This document shows, piece by piece, positions 43,102 through 50,527 of a stretch of DNA of 60,162 nt (positions are counted from its first letter, which is position 1; each line of letters starts with the position of its first letter). A program made the position numbers and the translations under genes. The DNA lies in contig JBBRRA010000013.1 in NCBI GenBank assembly GCA_038225475.1, positions 1 to 60,162 on the forward strand. The letters are read 5' to 3'. The notes beneath the pieces were generated by a model that was given only the letters and a program-made list of their open reading frames with translations, ran no database searches and was not told the origin of the DNA. Source of the stretch: Polymorphobacter_B sp038225475 (GTDB lineage Bacteria; Pseudomonadota; Alphaproteobacteria; Sphingomonadales; Sphingomonadaceae).

Positions 43102-44145
43102 GTGGCAGTGATCGCAAAGAACTGGACCGAACTCAAGAAGCCGAACAAGCTCGACGTCAAGGTCGGCGGCGGCACCAAGCGCAAGGCGATCTTCGTCGCC
43201 GAGCCGCTCGAGCGCGGCTTTGGCTTGACGCTCGGCAACGCGCTGCGCCGCGTGCTGCTGTCGTCGCTCCAGGGTGCCGCCGTGACCGCGATCAAGATGG
43301 AAGGCGTGCTGCACGAATTCTCGTCGCTCGCCGGCGTCCGCGAAGATGTGACCGACATCGTCCTCAACATCAAGCAGATCGCGATCCGCATGCAGGGCGA
43401 TCAGCCCAAGCGGTTGATGTTGTCGGCGACCGGCCCCGGCGAGGTTACTGCCGGCCAGATTACGGTCAGCGGCGACATGGAGGTGATGAACCCCGAACTG
43501 GTGATCTGCACGCTCGACGAAGGCGCGACGCTCAACCTCGAACTGACGGTCGAAGCCGGCAAGGGCTATGTCCCCGCCGCGCAGAACCGCCCGATGGATG
43601 CGCCGATCGGGCTAGTTCCGGTCGATGCGCTCTATTCGCCGGTGCGCCAGGTGGCGTACAAGGTCGAAAATACGCGCGTCGGGCAGGAGCTCGACTATGA
43701 CAAGCTGACGATGACCGTCGAGACCGACGGCACGCTGACGCCTGACGATGCGCTCGCCTATGCGGCGCGCATCCTGCAGGATCAGCTGCAGCTGTTCGTC
43801 AATTTCGACGAGCCGTCGCAGGTTGCGCACGTCCAGCATACGACGGGGCCGATCGAAGTCGACGACACCGCCGCGCTCAACCGCTACCTGCTCAAGAAGG
43901 TCGACGAGCTCGAACTGTCGGTGCGTTCGGCGAACTGCCTCAAGAACGACAACATCATTTACATCGGCGACCTCGTCCAGAAGTCGGAGAGCGAGATGCT
44001 GCGCACCCCGAACTTCGGTCGCAAGTCCTTGAACGAGATCAAGGAAGTGCTTTCGGCAATGGGTCTGCGCCTCGGCATGGACATCGCCGGCTGGCCGCCC
44101 GAGAACATCGAGGAAATGGCAAAGAAGCTCGAGCAGGAATATTAA
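43102..44145 (+). CDS. rpoA: RNA polymerase alpha subunit
   Basis: A 347-residue subunit starting at GTG. The N-terminal dimerisation domain contains EPLERGFGLTLGNALRRVLL; the C-terminal domain (from about residue 255) contains ELSVRSANCLKNDNIIYIGDLV and NFGRKSLNEIKEVL, and binds UP elements and activators. The tail ends GWPPENIEEMAKKLEQEY, typical for alphaproteobacteria. GAGGTG provides the ribosome binding site. Confidence 0.98.
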   Translation: MAVIAKNWTELKKPNKLDVKVGGGTKRKAIFVAEPLERGFGLTLGNALRRVLLSSLQGAAVTAIKMEGVLHEFSSLAGVREDVTDIVLNIKQIAIRMQGDQPKRLMLSATGPGEVTAGQITVSGDMEVMNPELVICTLDEGATLNLELTVEAGKGYVPAAQNRPMDAPIGLVPVDALYSPVRQVAYKVENTRVGQELDYDKLTMTVETDGTLTPDDALAYAARILQDQLQLFVNFDEPSQVAHVQHTTGPIEVDDTAALNRYLLKKVDELELSVRSANCLKNDNIIYIGDLVQKSESEMLRTPNFGRKSLNEIKEVLSAMGLRLGMDIAGWPPENIEEMAKKLEQEY

Positions 44146-44153
44146 GCGCGTTG

Positions 44154-44186
44154 GCGCACGAAAAGGGGTTTTCCCCTCGGGTGCGC
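44154..44186 (+). other. Nested hairpin between rpoA and rplQ
   Basis: Outer arms 44154-44159 with 44181-44186 and inner arms 44164-44168 with 44173-44177 around a TTTT loop. There is no T tract after it, so it is more likely an RNA-processing or stability element than a terminator. Confidence 0.45.
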
Positions 44187-44271
44187 TGTAAAGTTAGAGG
44201 GTTTCGGCACTTCCGCCGCAGCCCGGCTCCGGGGTACCTGATACGGCCCCCGATCGAACAGGATAAGTCCC

Positions 44272-44691
44272 ATGCGTCACGGTAACGCCCATCGCAAGCT
44301 CGGCCGTACGACCAGCCACCGCCTCGCCATGTTCCGCAACATGGCGGCATCGCTGATCAAGCACGAGCAGATCACCACCACGCTGCCCAAGGCGCGCGAA
44401 ATCCGCCCCTATGTCGAAAAGCTGGTGACGCTCGCCAAACATGGCGGGCTGTCGAACCGCCGCCTTGCCGATGCGCGGCTCAAGGACGACGCGCAGCTGA
44501 TCAAGCTGTTCGACGTCATCGCCACGCGCTACGCCGACCGTCCCGGCGGCTATGTCCGCATCGTCAAGGCCGGGATCCGCCGCTCGGACGCCACGCCGAT
44601 GGCGATCGTCGAATTCATCGACCGCGATACCAGCGCCAAGGGCCAGGACAGCGGCCCGGTTGAAAACAACATGGCGGCGTTCGAGGATTAA
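44272..44691 (+). CDS. rplQ: Ribosomal protein L17
   Basis: A 139-residue protein at the tunnel exit region: MRHGNAHRKLGRTTSHRLAM, then ALIKHEQITTTLPKAREIRP. A short acidic tail (DSGPVENNMAAFED) follows the core. It is the last gene of the ribosomal supercluster. Confidence 0.98.
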   Translation: MRHGNAHRKLGRTTSHRLAMFRNMAASLIKHEQITTTLPKAREIRPYVEKLVTLAKHGGLSNRRLADARLKDDAQLIKLFDVIATRYADRPGGYVRIVKAGIRRSDATPMAIVEFIDRDTSAKGQDSGPVENNMAAFED

Positions 44692-44729
44692 GGTAAACGC
44701 GGACGCAGCAACCGTCCCGGAGACCTGAA

Positions 44730-45434
44730 ATGGCGCGCGTTTCGATTGCCGACACCCGCGACGAACGGTCGCTGTCGACGCGCTTTCGCAAGGCCCGCGA
44801 CAAGCTGTTGCGGGCGTTCATCCTCGAACGGCGAGCGCATGTTACGGGGCCGTTCCGGATCCTCGACCTTGGCGGCACCGCCGATTATTGGCGGCGCGTC
44901 GGGTTCGACTTCCTCGAAGCGCACGACATCGATGTCACGTGTGTTAACCATATCGCGACCGAGTTCGGCGCTTCGGAAGCCGAGGCGGTCCGGCTGCGCT
45001 GCATCGTCGGCGATGCCTGCAACATGGTCGGGCACGGTGACAACAGCTTCGACTTCGTCCATTCGAACAGTGTCATCGAACATGTCGGTCGTTGGCCGCA
45101 GATGCGCGCCTTCGCCAACGAAGTCCGCCGGCTGGCCCCGGCCTATTATGTCCAGACGCCGTATTTCTGGTTCCCGATCGACCCGCATTTTTACCGCGTG
45201 CCGTTGTTTCACTGGCTGCCCGAATCGTTGCGGCTAAAGTTGCTACAGCGCTTCAAGATCGGCTGGTCGCCCGCGACACGCGATGTCGACGGTGCGATGT
45301 CGATGGTGATGGATGTCGTCCTGCTCGATCGCCAACAGTTCACGGCGCTATTCCCCGATGCCGAAATCGTCGCCGAACGGCTGGCGCTGCTGCCGAAATC
45401 GTTGATCGCGCTGCGCGGCCGCAACACCGGATGA
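44730..45434 (+). CDS. Class I SAM-dependent methyltransferase
   Basis: A 234-residue protein with a Rossmann methyltransferase core: motif I RILDLGGTADYW near residue 42, an acidic region at the end of strand 2, and motif IV-like NSFDFVHSNSVIEHVG near residue 105, where the post-strand-4 helix begins. It resembles methyltransferase-11/type-12 proteins of unknown substrate. The stop overlaps the start of the thioesterase gene (ATGA), so the two are coupled. Confidence 0.8.
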   Translation: MARVSIADTRDERSLSTRFRKARDKLLRAFILERRAHVTGPFRILDLGGTADYWRRVGFDFLEAHDIDVTCVNHIATEFGASEAEAVRLRCIVGDACNMVGHGDNSFDFVHSNSVIEHVGRWPQMRAFANEVRRLAPAYYVQTPYFWFPIDPHFYRVPLFHWLPESLRLKLLQRFKIGWSPATRDVDGAMSMVMDVVLLDRQQFTALFPDAEIVAERLALLPKSLIALRGRNTG

Positions 45435-45868
45435 GCGAGCGTTCCGCATCGCGGTCGCGCGGCAGCTACCGTGCCTTCCGGCGTATTTCAACGCGGTGGA
45501 CTGACAATGACATCTACGGCCATGTCAACAACGCGGTTTTCTACGGCTGGTTCGATACTGCGGTGAACACGCACCTGATCGAAGCCGGCGTGCTCGATAT
45601 CGCCAACGGCCCGATCATCGGGCTCGTCGTCGAAACCGGGTGCCGGTACGCGCGCCCCGTGGCCTTCCCGCAGACGGTCGAAGTCGGGCTCTGTGTCGCG
45701 CAAGTCGGACGCAGCAGCGTGCGCTACGAGATCGGACTATTTACCGATGGCAGCGCTGACGCCGCCGCCGAGGGTTTTTTCGTCCACGTCTATGTCGACC
45801 GCGAAACGCGCCGCCCGGTCGAACTCGACAGCCATTGGCGATCGGCGCTTGGAGCCATCACGCGCTGA
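45431..45868 (+). CDS. Acyl-CoA thioesterase (hotdog, 4HBT family)
   Basis: A 145-residue single-hotdog protein. The catalytic Asp region RWTDNDIYGHVNNAVFYGWF is the 4HBT/FcbC-type signature, and the C-terminal strands (AEGFFVHVYVDRETRRPVEL) complete the fold. It probably hydrolyses an acyl-CoA, chain length unknown. It is translationally coupled to the methyltransferase, without an obvious metabolic link. Confidence 0.88.
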   Translation: MSERSASRSRGSYRAFRRISTRWTDNDIYGHVNNAVFYGWFDTAVNTHLIEAGVLDIANGPIIGLVVETGCRYARPVAFPQTVEVGLCVAQVGRSSVRYEIGLFTDGSADAAAEGFFVHVYVDRETRRPVELDSHWRSALGAITR

Positions 45869-45932
45869 TTTCGGTTCATCACCGGTACAATCGGTCTGCG
45901 CTACACCCGATCCGTCAAGACAGGAGACGGAC

Positions 45933-46523
45933 ATGCGATCGTTTGCTCGGTTCGGAATCGGTGCACTGCTTACGGCAACAGTGGCGTTCAGCGCGGTCGC
46001 CCCGGCGGCGGCCGAGGGGTATCATGGCGGCGGCTATGATCGCGGCTATGGCGGCTATCACGGTCACCATGAGGGCCGCGGCGGGTTCGGCATCGGCGAC
46101 TTCCTGCTGGGCGCTGCGCTGGTGGGCGGGATCGCTGCCATCGCCTCGTCCGCAAGCGCGTCGCACACGCGCGGCTATGACGCCGGTTACGCGCCGAACG
46201 ATGGCTATGCACCGCAGGGGGCCTATGGCGATGCCTATGGCGGCGGCTACTCGAGTGAGGGCTACGCCGACGGCAATGCCAGCGGAGTTGCGTCCGATGC
46301 AGTCGAGCAATGCTCGCGCGCTGCCGAGCGTGCCGCCCAGAACGACGGCGGCTATGCCAGCGTGACCCGCATCGACCGGGTGCAGCCGTACCGCGACGGT
46401 GCACGCGTCTTCGGCACGCTGCGGATCGACTATCAGGCGCAGGGCTACGCACCCCGAAGCGATCATACGCGCTTCGACTGCACCGCAGGCGATGGGCGTG
46501 TCACCGGGCTGCGGCTGGGCTGA
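45933..46523 (+). CDS. Exported Gly/Tyr-rich protein with YMGG-like region
   Basis: A 196-residue protein with a signal peptide (MRSFARFGIGALLTATVAFSAVAPAAA) and a Gly/Tyr/His-rich segment. One hydrophobic, glycine-rich helix follows (GDFLLGAALVGGIAAIASS), resembling the glycine-zipper type. A YAPxxGYAPQGAYG repeat region precedes a C-terminal globular part with paired Cys (VEQCSRAAERAA, HTRFDCTAG). This arrangement occurs in envelope proteins of sphingomonads of unknown function. CAGGAGACGG before the ATG is a strong ribosome binding site. Confidence 0.78.
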   Translation: MRSFARFGIGALLTATVAFSAVAPAAAEGYHGGGYDRGYGGYHGHHEGRGGFGIGDFLLGAALVGGIAAIASSASASHTRGYDAGYAPNDGYAPQGAYGDAYGGGYSSEGYADGNASGVASDAVEQCSRAAERAAQNDGGYASVTRIDRVQPYRDGARVFGTLRIDYQAQGYAPRSDHTRFDCTAGDGRVTGLRLG

Positions 46524-46561
46524 ACTGGACATGGCGGCGCGGCGGCTATAAACCGCCGCGA

Positions 46562-48121
46562 ATGCCCGCAGCCCCCGCCGACGCCATCCTCATTATCGAT
46601 TTCGGCAGTCAGGTCACCCAGCTGATTGCGCGACGGGTCCGTGAAGCTGGTGTCTATTGCGAGATCGTGCCGTTTTCGGCGGGGGCCGAGGCAATCGAGC
46701 GGCTGCACCCGCGCGGGATTATTCTGTCAGGTGGACCGGCTTCGGTCACCGACATCGGCGGGCCGCGCGCTCCACAGGCGGTGTTCGACGCCGGCGTCCC
46801 GGTGTTCGGCATCTGCTACGGCGAGCAGGCGCTGTGCGCGCAACTCGGCGGCGTCGTGACGCCGTCCGACCATCGTGAATTCGGTCGCGCGTTTATCGAC
46901 ATCGTCGCCCCGAACGCCTTGTTCGACGGGCTTTGGTCCCAGGGCGAGCGCCATCAGGTCTGGATGAGCCACGGCGACCGGATCGACAGCATCCCGCCCG
47001 ACTTCGTCGTCGTCGCGCGCTCCGATGGTGCGCCATACGCCGCAATCGCGGATGAAACGCGCCGCTATTACGGCGTCCAATTCCACCCCGAAGTCTATCA
47101 TACGCCCGACGGCGCGAAGCTGCTCGCCAATTTCGTCCGTAATGTCGCCGGATGCGCACCGACTTGGACAATGGCGAGCTTTCGTGCCGCCAAGGTTGCG
47201 GCGATCCGCGCACAAGTCGGCAATGACCGCGTCTTGTGCGGGCTATCGGGTGGCGTCGATTCGGCGGTCGCGGCGGTGCTCATCCATGAAGCTGTTGGCG
47301 ATCAACTGACGTGCGTATTTGTCGATCACGGACTGCTCCGCGCCGACGAGGCGACACAGGTGGTCACCATGTTTCGTGAACATTATCATATCCCGCTGGT
47401 CCACGTCGACGCCGCCGATATCTTCCTCGCCGGTCTCAAGGGCGTGACCGATCCCGAAGCGAAGCGGAAGTTCATCGGCAAAACGTTCATCGACGTCTTC
47501 GAGTCCGAGGCTGCCAAGATCGGCGGTGCCAAATTCCTCGCGCAGGGCACGCTTTATCCCGACGTCATCGAAAGCGTCAGCTTTACCGGCGGCCCTTCCG
47601 TGACGATCAAAAGCCACCACAATGTCGGCGGGCTGCCGGCACGAATGAATATGGCGCTCGTCGAACCGCTGCGCGAACTGTTCAAGGACGAAGTGCGCGC
47701 GTTGGGGGTCGAGCTCGGCTTGCCGCCGGCGTTCGTCGGACGGCATCCGTTTCCGGGCCCGGGGTTGGCGATCCGTATTCCCGGTGAAGTGACTGCCGAA
47801 AAGTGCGACATCCTTCGCAAGGCGGACACGATCTACCTCGATGAAATTCGCAAGGCTGGGTTGTACGATGCGATCTGGCAGGCGTTCGCGGTCTTGCTGC
47901 CGGTGCGTACCGTCGGTGTCATGGGTGATGGGCGCACCTATGAGTTTGTCTGCGCATTGCGCGCGGTGACTTCGGTCGACGGTATGACCGCCGATGTATA
48001 TCCGTTTGACAGCGCCTTCCTAAGCGCGACAGCAACGCGCATCGTCAATGAAGTCAAGGGTATCAACCGCGTCGTCTATGACTACACCAGTAAGCCGCCC
48101 GGTACGATTGAGTGGGAATGA
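46562..48121 (+). CDS. guaA: GMP synthase (glutamine-hydrolysing)
   Basis: A 519-residue enzyme making GMP from XMP. The class I amidotransferase domain has the nucleophile in FGICYGEQ (Cys 85; most family members have CYGMQ or CYGQQ) and the His/Glu pair in QFHPEVYHT. The ATP pyrophosphatase domain has LSGGVDSAV, and the C-terminal dimerisation domain ends PPGTIEWE, the conserved GuaA terminus. The island integrase gene begins 292 bp downstream. The complete, canonical C terminus shows that insertion, if it occurred here, preserved the reading frame. Confidence 0.97.
   Translation: MPAAPADAILIIDFGSQVTQLIARRVREAGVYCEIVPFSAGAEAIERLHPRGIILSGGPASVTDIGGPRAPQAVFDAGVPVFGICYGEQALCAQLGGVVTPSDHREFGRAFIDIVAPNALFDGLWSQGERHQVWMSHGDRIDSIPPDFVVVARSDGAPYAAIADETRRYYGVQFHPEVYHTPDGAKLLANFVRNVAGCAPTWTMASFRAAKVAAIRAQVGNDRVLCGLSGGVDSAVAAVLIHEAVGDQLTCVFVDHGLLRADEATQVVTMFREHYHIPLVHVDAADIFLAGLKGVTDPEAKRKFIGKTFIDVFESEAAKIGGAKFLAQGTLYPDVIESVSFTGGPSVTIKSHHNVGGLPARMNMALVEPLRELFKDEVRALGVELGLPPAFVGRHPFPGPGLAIRIPGEVTAEKCDILRKADTIYLDEIRKAGLYDAIWQAFAVLLPVRTVGVMGDGRTYEFVCALRAVTSVDGMTADVYPFDSAFLSATATRIVNEVKGINRVVYDYTSKPPGTIEWE
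48098..48121 (+). other. Probable attL core at the guaA 3' end
   Basis: The last 24 bp of guaA (ending ATTGAGTGGGAATGA) are where guaA-targeting islands recombine, restoring the gene end as part of the attachment site. All mobile genes start directly after it. The partner copy (attR) would lie beyond the window, so the exact core is not proven. Confidence 0.5.
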
Positions 48122-48413
48122 TTCGGGGCCAGTTTTGGCTATCGCGATCAATCGGCATTGTCCCATCAACACATTGAAATAAAAAGATCATCTCACGTTA
48201 TCTATTGGGATCAATCGCGGAGCAGCGGTTGGTTCTGGCGTCATGCGTGACGGTATCCGGCAAACTTGCACTTGGCCCAATCCAGCGATACCGTCAGAGG
48301 TATTGAAGCCAGTGACGGTATTTCTTCCGCACTAAGCCATTGTAAATCAAGCGATAAAGTTGGCGAAAATGGCCAAAAATCGCCTGACGGTATTTTGCGT
48401 AGAGGAGGTCGGT
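48122..48413 (+). other. Integrase leader: intergenic region after guaA
   Basis: A 292-bp gene-free stretch, clearly AT-richer than the host DNA. It holds the four TGACGGTAT repeats, two copies of GATCAATCG (48146-48154 and 48209-48217), and a possible promoter (TTGAAA at 48174-48179, then TTATCT at 48198-48203, an 18-bp spacer). An AGAGGAGG ribosome binding site for the integrase lies at its end. Confidence 0.6.
48248..48393 (+). repeat. Four copies of TGACGGTAT (probable integrase arm sites)
   Basis: Exact 9-bp copies at 48248-48256, 48288-48296 (reverse orientation), 48313-48321 and 48385-48393. Exact 9-mers this dense between an attachment site and an integrase gene fit the arm-type sites bound by the N-terminal domain of tyrosine integrases. 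Binding by a regulator is an alternative. Confidence 0.65.
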
Positions 48414-49670
48414 ATGCTCACCGATGTTGCCCTTAAGAACCTGAAACCACGCGAAAAAGCCTACAAGGTCACGGACCGTGACGGCCTTTATGTTCAGGTA
48501 TCAACCTCCGGGACGCTGACGTTTCGGCTGGACTACCGGCTGCATGGGCGGCGCGAGACGCTCACGCTCGGGAAGTACGGTCCCTCCGGCTTGTCGCTCG
48601 CGCGAGCCCGTGAAGCGACGATCGACGCCAAGCGTGCGGTCTTTGAAGGCAGGTCCCCGGCCCAGGAAAAGCAACGCGACAAACGCCGGATCAAAGAGGC
48701 CAAGAGCTTCGGTGAGTTTGGTGAGCGCTGGTTGGTGAAGGCGCCGATGGCGGACAGCACCCGCGCGATGCGGCGTTCGATTTTCGAACGAGAGCTTCTG
48801 CCGGTCTGGAAGAATCGGCTGCTGACAGAAATCACACCGGATGACCTGCGCGCCCACTGCGGTAAGATCGTCGATCGCGGCGCTCCGGCGACTGCGATCC
48901 ATGTCCGCGACATCCTCAAGCAGATCTACGGGTTTGCGATCTTGCACGGCGAGAAGGTCGCCAATCCGGCCGACGATGTCGGCCCCGCCTCGATCGCGAC
49001 GTTCGTTCCAAAGGACCGGTCGCTGTCGCCCACGGAAATTCGCGTGATGCTCAAGCAGCTCGACCATGTGGCGACGCTGCCAACGATCCGACTCGGGATG
49101 CGCCTCTTCCTGCTGACAATGGTGCGCAAGAGCGAGCTGCAGGATGCGGTCTGGGACGAGGTCGACTTCGAGAACGCCGTGTGGACGATCCCCAAGGAGC
49201 GCATGAAGCGATCCAAGGCGCATAACGTCTATCTCTCGCAGCAATGCCTCGACATCATGATTGCGTTGAAGACCTGCGCGGGCAACTCGCGCTACCTTCT
49301 GCCGTCTCGGTATGATGCCGATGCGCCGATGTCCCGGGCGACCTTCAACCGCGTCACCTATGCCGTCGTGGAGCGCGCGCAGAAGGAAGGCTTACCGCTG
49401 GAGCCGTTCACGGTACATGACTTGCGCCGGACCGGATCGACCCTGCTCAACGAACTGGGGTTCAACAGTGACTGGATCGAAAAGTGCCTGGCCCATGAAG
49501 ATGGGCGGTCCTCGCGCGGCGTCTACAACAAGGCGGAGTATGAGCATCAGCGGCGGCATATGATGCAGGAATGGTCTGATATCATCGATGCCTGGGTGGC
49601 GGGGCAGAAGCGCGTGCCGGTCCTGATTCCGCCATCGATGCCTATGCTCGCGCCTGATCCGGCGCTTTGA
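48414..49670 (+). CDS. Tyrosine recombinase, island integrase
   Basis: A 418-residue integrase of the P4/DUF4102 type. An N-terminal arm-binding domain (MLTDVALKNLKPREKAYKVTDRDGLYVQV) is followed by a core-binding SAM-like domain (about residues 100-190) and the catalytic domain. The latter has Arg in TMVRKSELQDAVW, HxxR in FTVHDLRRTGSTLLNELGF, a His in CLAHEDG, and the nucleophile Tyr in RGVYNKAEYEHQ. It starts at the ATG with AGGAGG upstream. Its position right after guaA and the family place it among guaA-targeting island integrases. Confidence 0.95.
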   Translation: MLTDVALKNLKPREKAYKVTDRDGLYVQVSTSGTLTFRLDYRLHGRRETLTLGKYGPSGLSLARAREATIDAKRAVFEGRSPAQEKQRDKRRIKEAKSFGEFGERWLVKAPMADSTRAMRRSIFERELLPVWKNRLLTEITPDDLRAHCGKIVDRGAPATAIHVRDILKQIYGFAILHGEKVANPADDVGPASIATFVPKDRSLSPTEIRVMLKQLDHVATLPTIRLGMRLFLLTMVRKSELQDAVWDEVDFENAVWTIPKERMKRSKAHNVYLSQQCLDIMIALKTCAGNSRYLLPSRYDADAPMSRATFNRVTYAVVERAQKEGLPLEPFTVHDLRRTGSTLLNELGFNSDWIEKCLAHEDGRSSRGVYNKAEYEHQRRHMMQEWSDIIDAWVAGQKRVPVLIPPSMPMLAPDPAL

Positions 49671-49932
49671 CGGGACGCGCCTTGCGCTTGCGTACATCGG
49701 GATGCGGCGCCCGGTCGATGGGTGATCGCCGGGCTGTCGCCAGGCGCTCGGTCAGCCAGGCTTCGACCTCGGCCAGATCCCACACCACACATCGCGGGGT
49801 GAGCGCAAAGCGACGAGGGAATTCGCCGCGCTGTTCCATCTCATAGATGGTGGTGTCGGCCAGCGGTACGATCTGCCGAAGCTCATGGCGGCGGATCATC
49901 CGCTTTTTGAGGGCCTCAGATTTCGTCGACAT
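49642..49932 (-). CDS. AlpA-type regulator / excisionase
   Basis: A 96-residue protein with an N-terminal MerR/excisionase-like helix-turn-helix: MIRRHELRQIVPLADTTIYEMEQRGEFPRRFALTPR, then VVWDLAEVEAWL, the diagnostic AlpA ending. It has a basic C-terminal tail (HPDVRKRKARPVK). AlpA proteins control integrase expression or act as excisionases. It is convergent with the integrase and overlaps its 3' end by 29 bp. A GGAG ribosome binding site supports this start over one 19 codons upstream. Confidence 0.88.
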   Translation of the reverse strand: MSTKSEALKKRMIRRHELRQIVPLADTTIYEMEQRGEFPRRFALTPRCVVWDLAEVEAWLTERLATARRSPIDRAPHPDVRKRKARPVKAPDQARA

Positions 49933-50072
49933 AACTCTACTCCAACGAGATTGGCGTCTGATGCCGATTGGAGCCGATAGACCCGACATGAAAAGAGCGA
50001 ACGCTCCGGCGTAGGGCTCGCGGCGGCAATGGCGTGCAAATCGGCGGGGTCGTGCTTGTCGTCCGGTAGCCG

Positions 50073-50453
50073 TTAGTCAGGCGCGAGCGGCAGTCCGTCG
50101 ATCGCCGCGACGGCGTCAACAAGCTGTCGTCGCAGGCTCGCCAGACCGATCGCCAAAACCAGGTCTTGCCGATCCGCCAGGCTGAGCATCGTGCGGAGGA
50201 CGAGATCAGAGTGTCGCATCAGGATCACCAGGTTCTCCCCGCTGGGGCTGTTCTTGCCCTCGAACCAATTCCGAACCGCGCGCTCGTTTGAGCGCGTGAG
50301 CTGCGCCACGGTCTTGTGGGCGGAGGGGGTGTTGCCGAATTCCGCCTTCAGCGCTGCGGCGATCGCGGCGGCGAGCGGCTCGTTAGGCTGGGGCGACGGA
50401 AAAGAGTTTCCAGTTTTCGACTGAAGTTTTCGGTCTTTCTCGGAGAACGACAT
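50073..50453 (-). CDS. Probable DNA-binding regulator of the island
   Basis: A 126-residue protein with a low-complexity N terminus and a central helical region resembling an XRE-like HTH (AHKTVAQLTRSNERAVRNWFEGKNSPSGENLVILMRHS), followed by a helical C terminus (DLVLAIGLASLRRQLVDAVAA). It is divergent from the serine recombinase. A perfect 7-bp-arm palindrome (50444-50460) covers its ATG, suggesting autorepression. I recognise the pattern, not a named family. Confidence 0.6.
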   Translation of the reverse strand: MSFSEKDRKLQSKTGNSFPSPQPNEPLAAAIAAALKAEFGNTPSAHKTVAQLTRSNERAVRNWFEGKNSPSGENLVILMRHSDLVLRTMLSLADRQDLVLAIGLASLRRQLVDAVAAIDGLPLAPD

Positions 50454-50460
50454 TCGTTCT
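50444..50460. promoter_or_regulatory. Palindrome across the regulator start codon
   Basis: AGAACGA-CAT-TCGTTCT is a perfect 17-bp dyad whose centre CAT is the regulator's start codon read on the plus strand. It lies in the 74-bp divergent gap to the recombinase, together with an imperfect dyad at 50461-50489 (GACTCCCA with TGGGAAGTC). Confidence 0.6.
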
Positions 50461-50527
50461 GACTCCCAGTAAAATTGGTGGGAAGTCGAACTTGTCCGTT
50501 TGGAGCCTAACGAAAGAAGCCGGTGTG

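Noticed and set aside
48146..48217. Two copies of GATCAATCG after guaA considered as att repeats
   Set aside because: The repeat is only 9 bp, both copies lie downstream of guaA, and the guaA terminus is the better att candidate.
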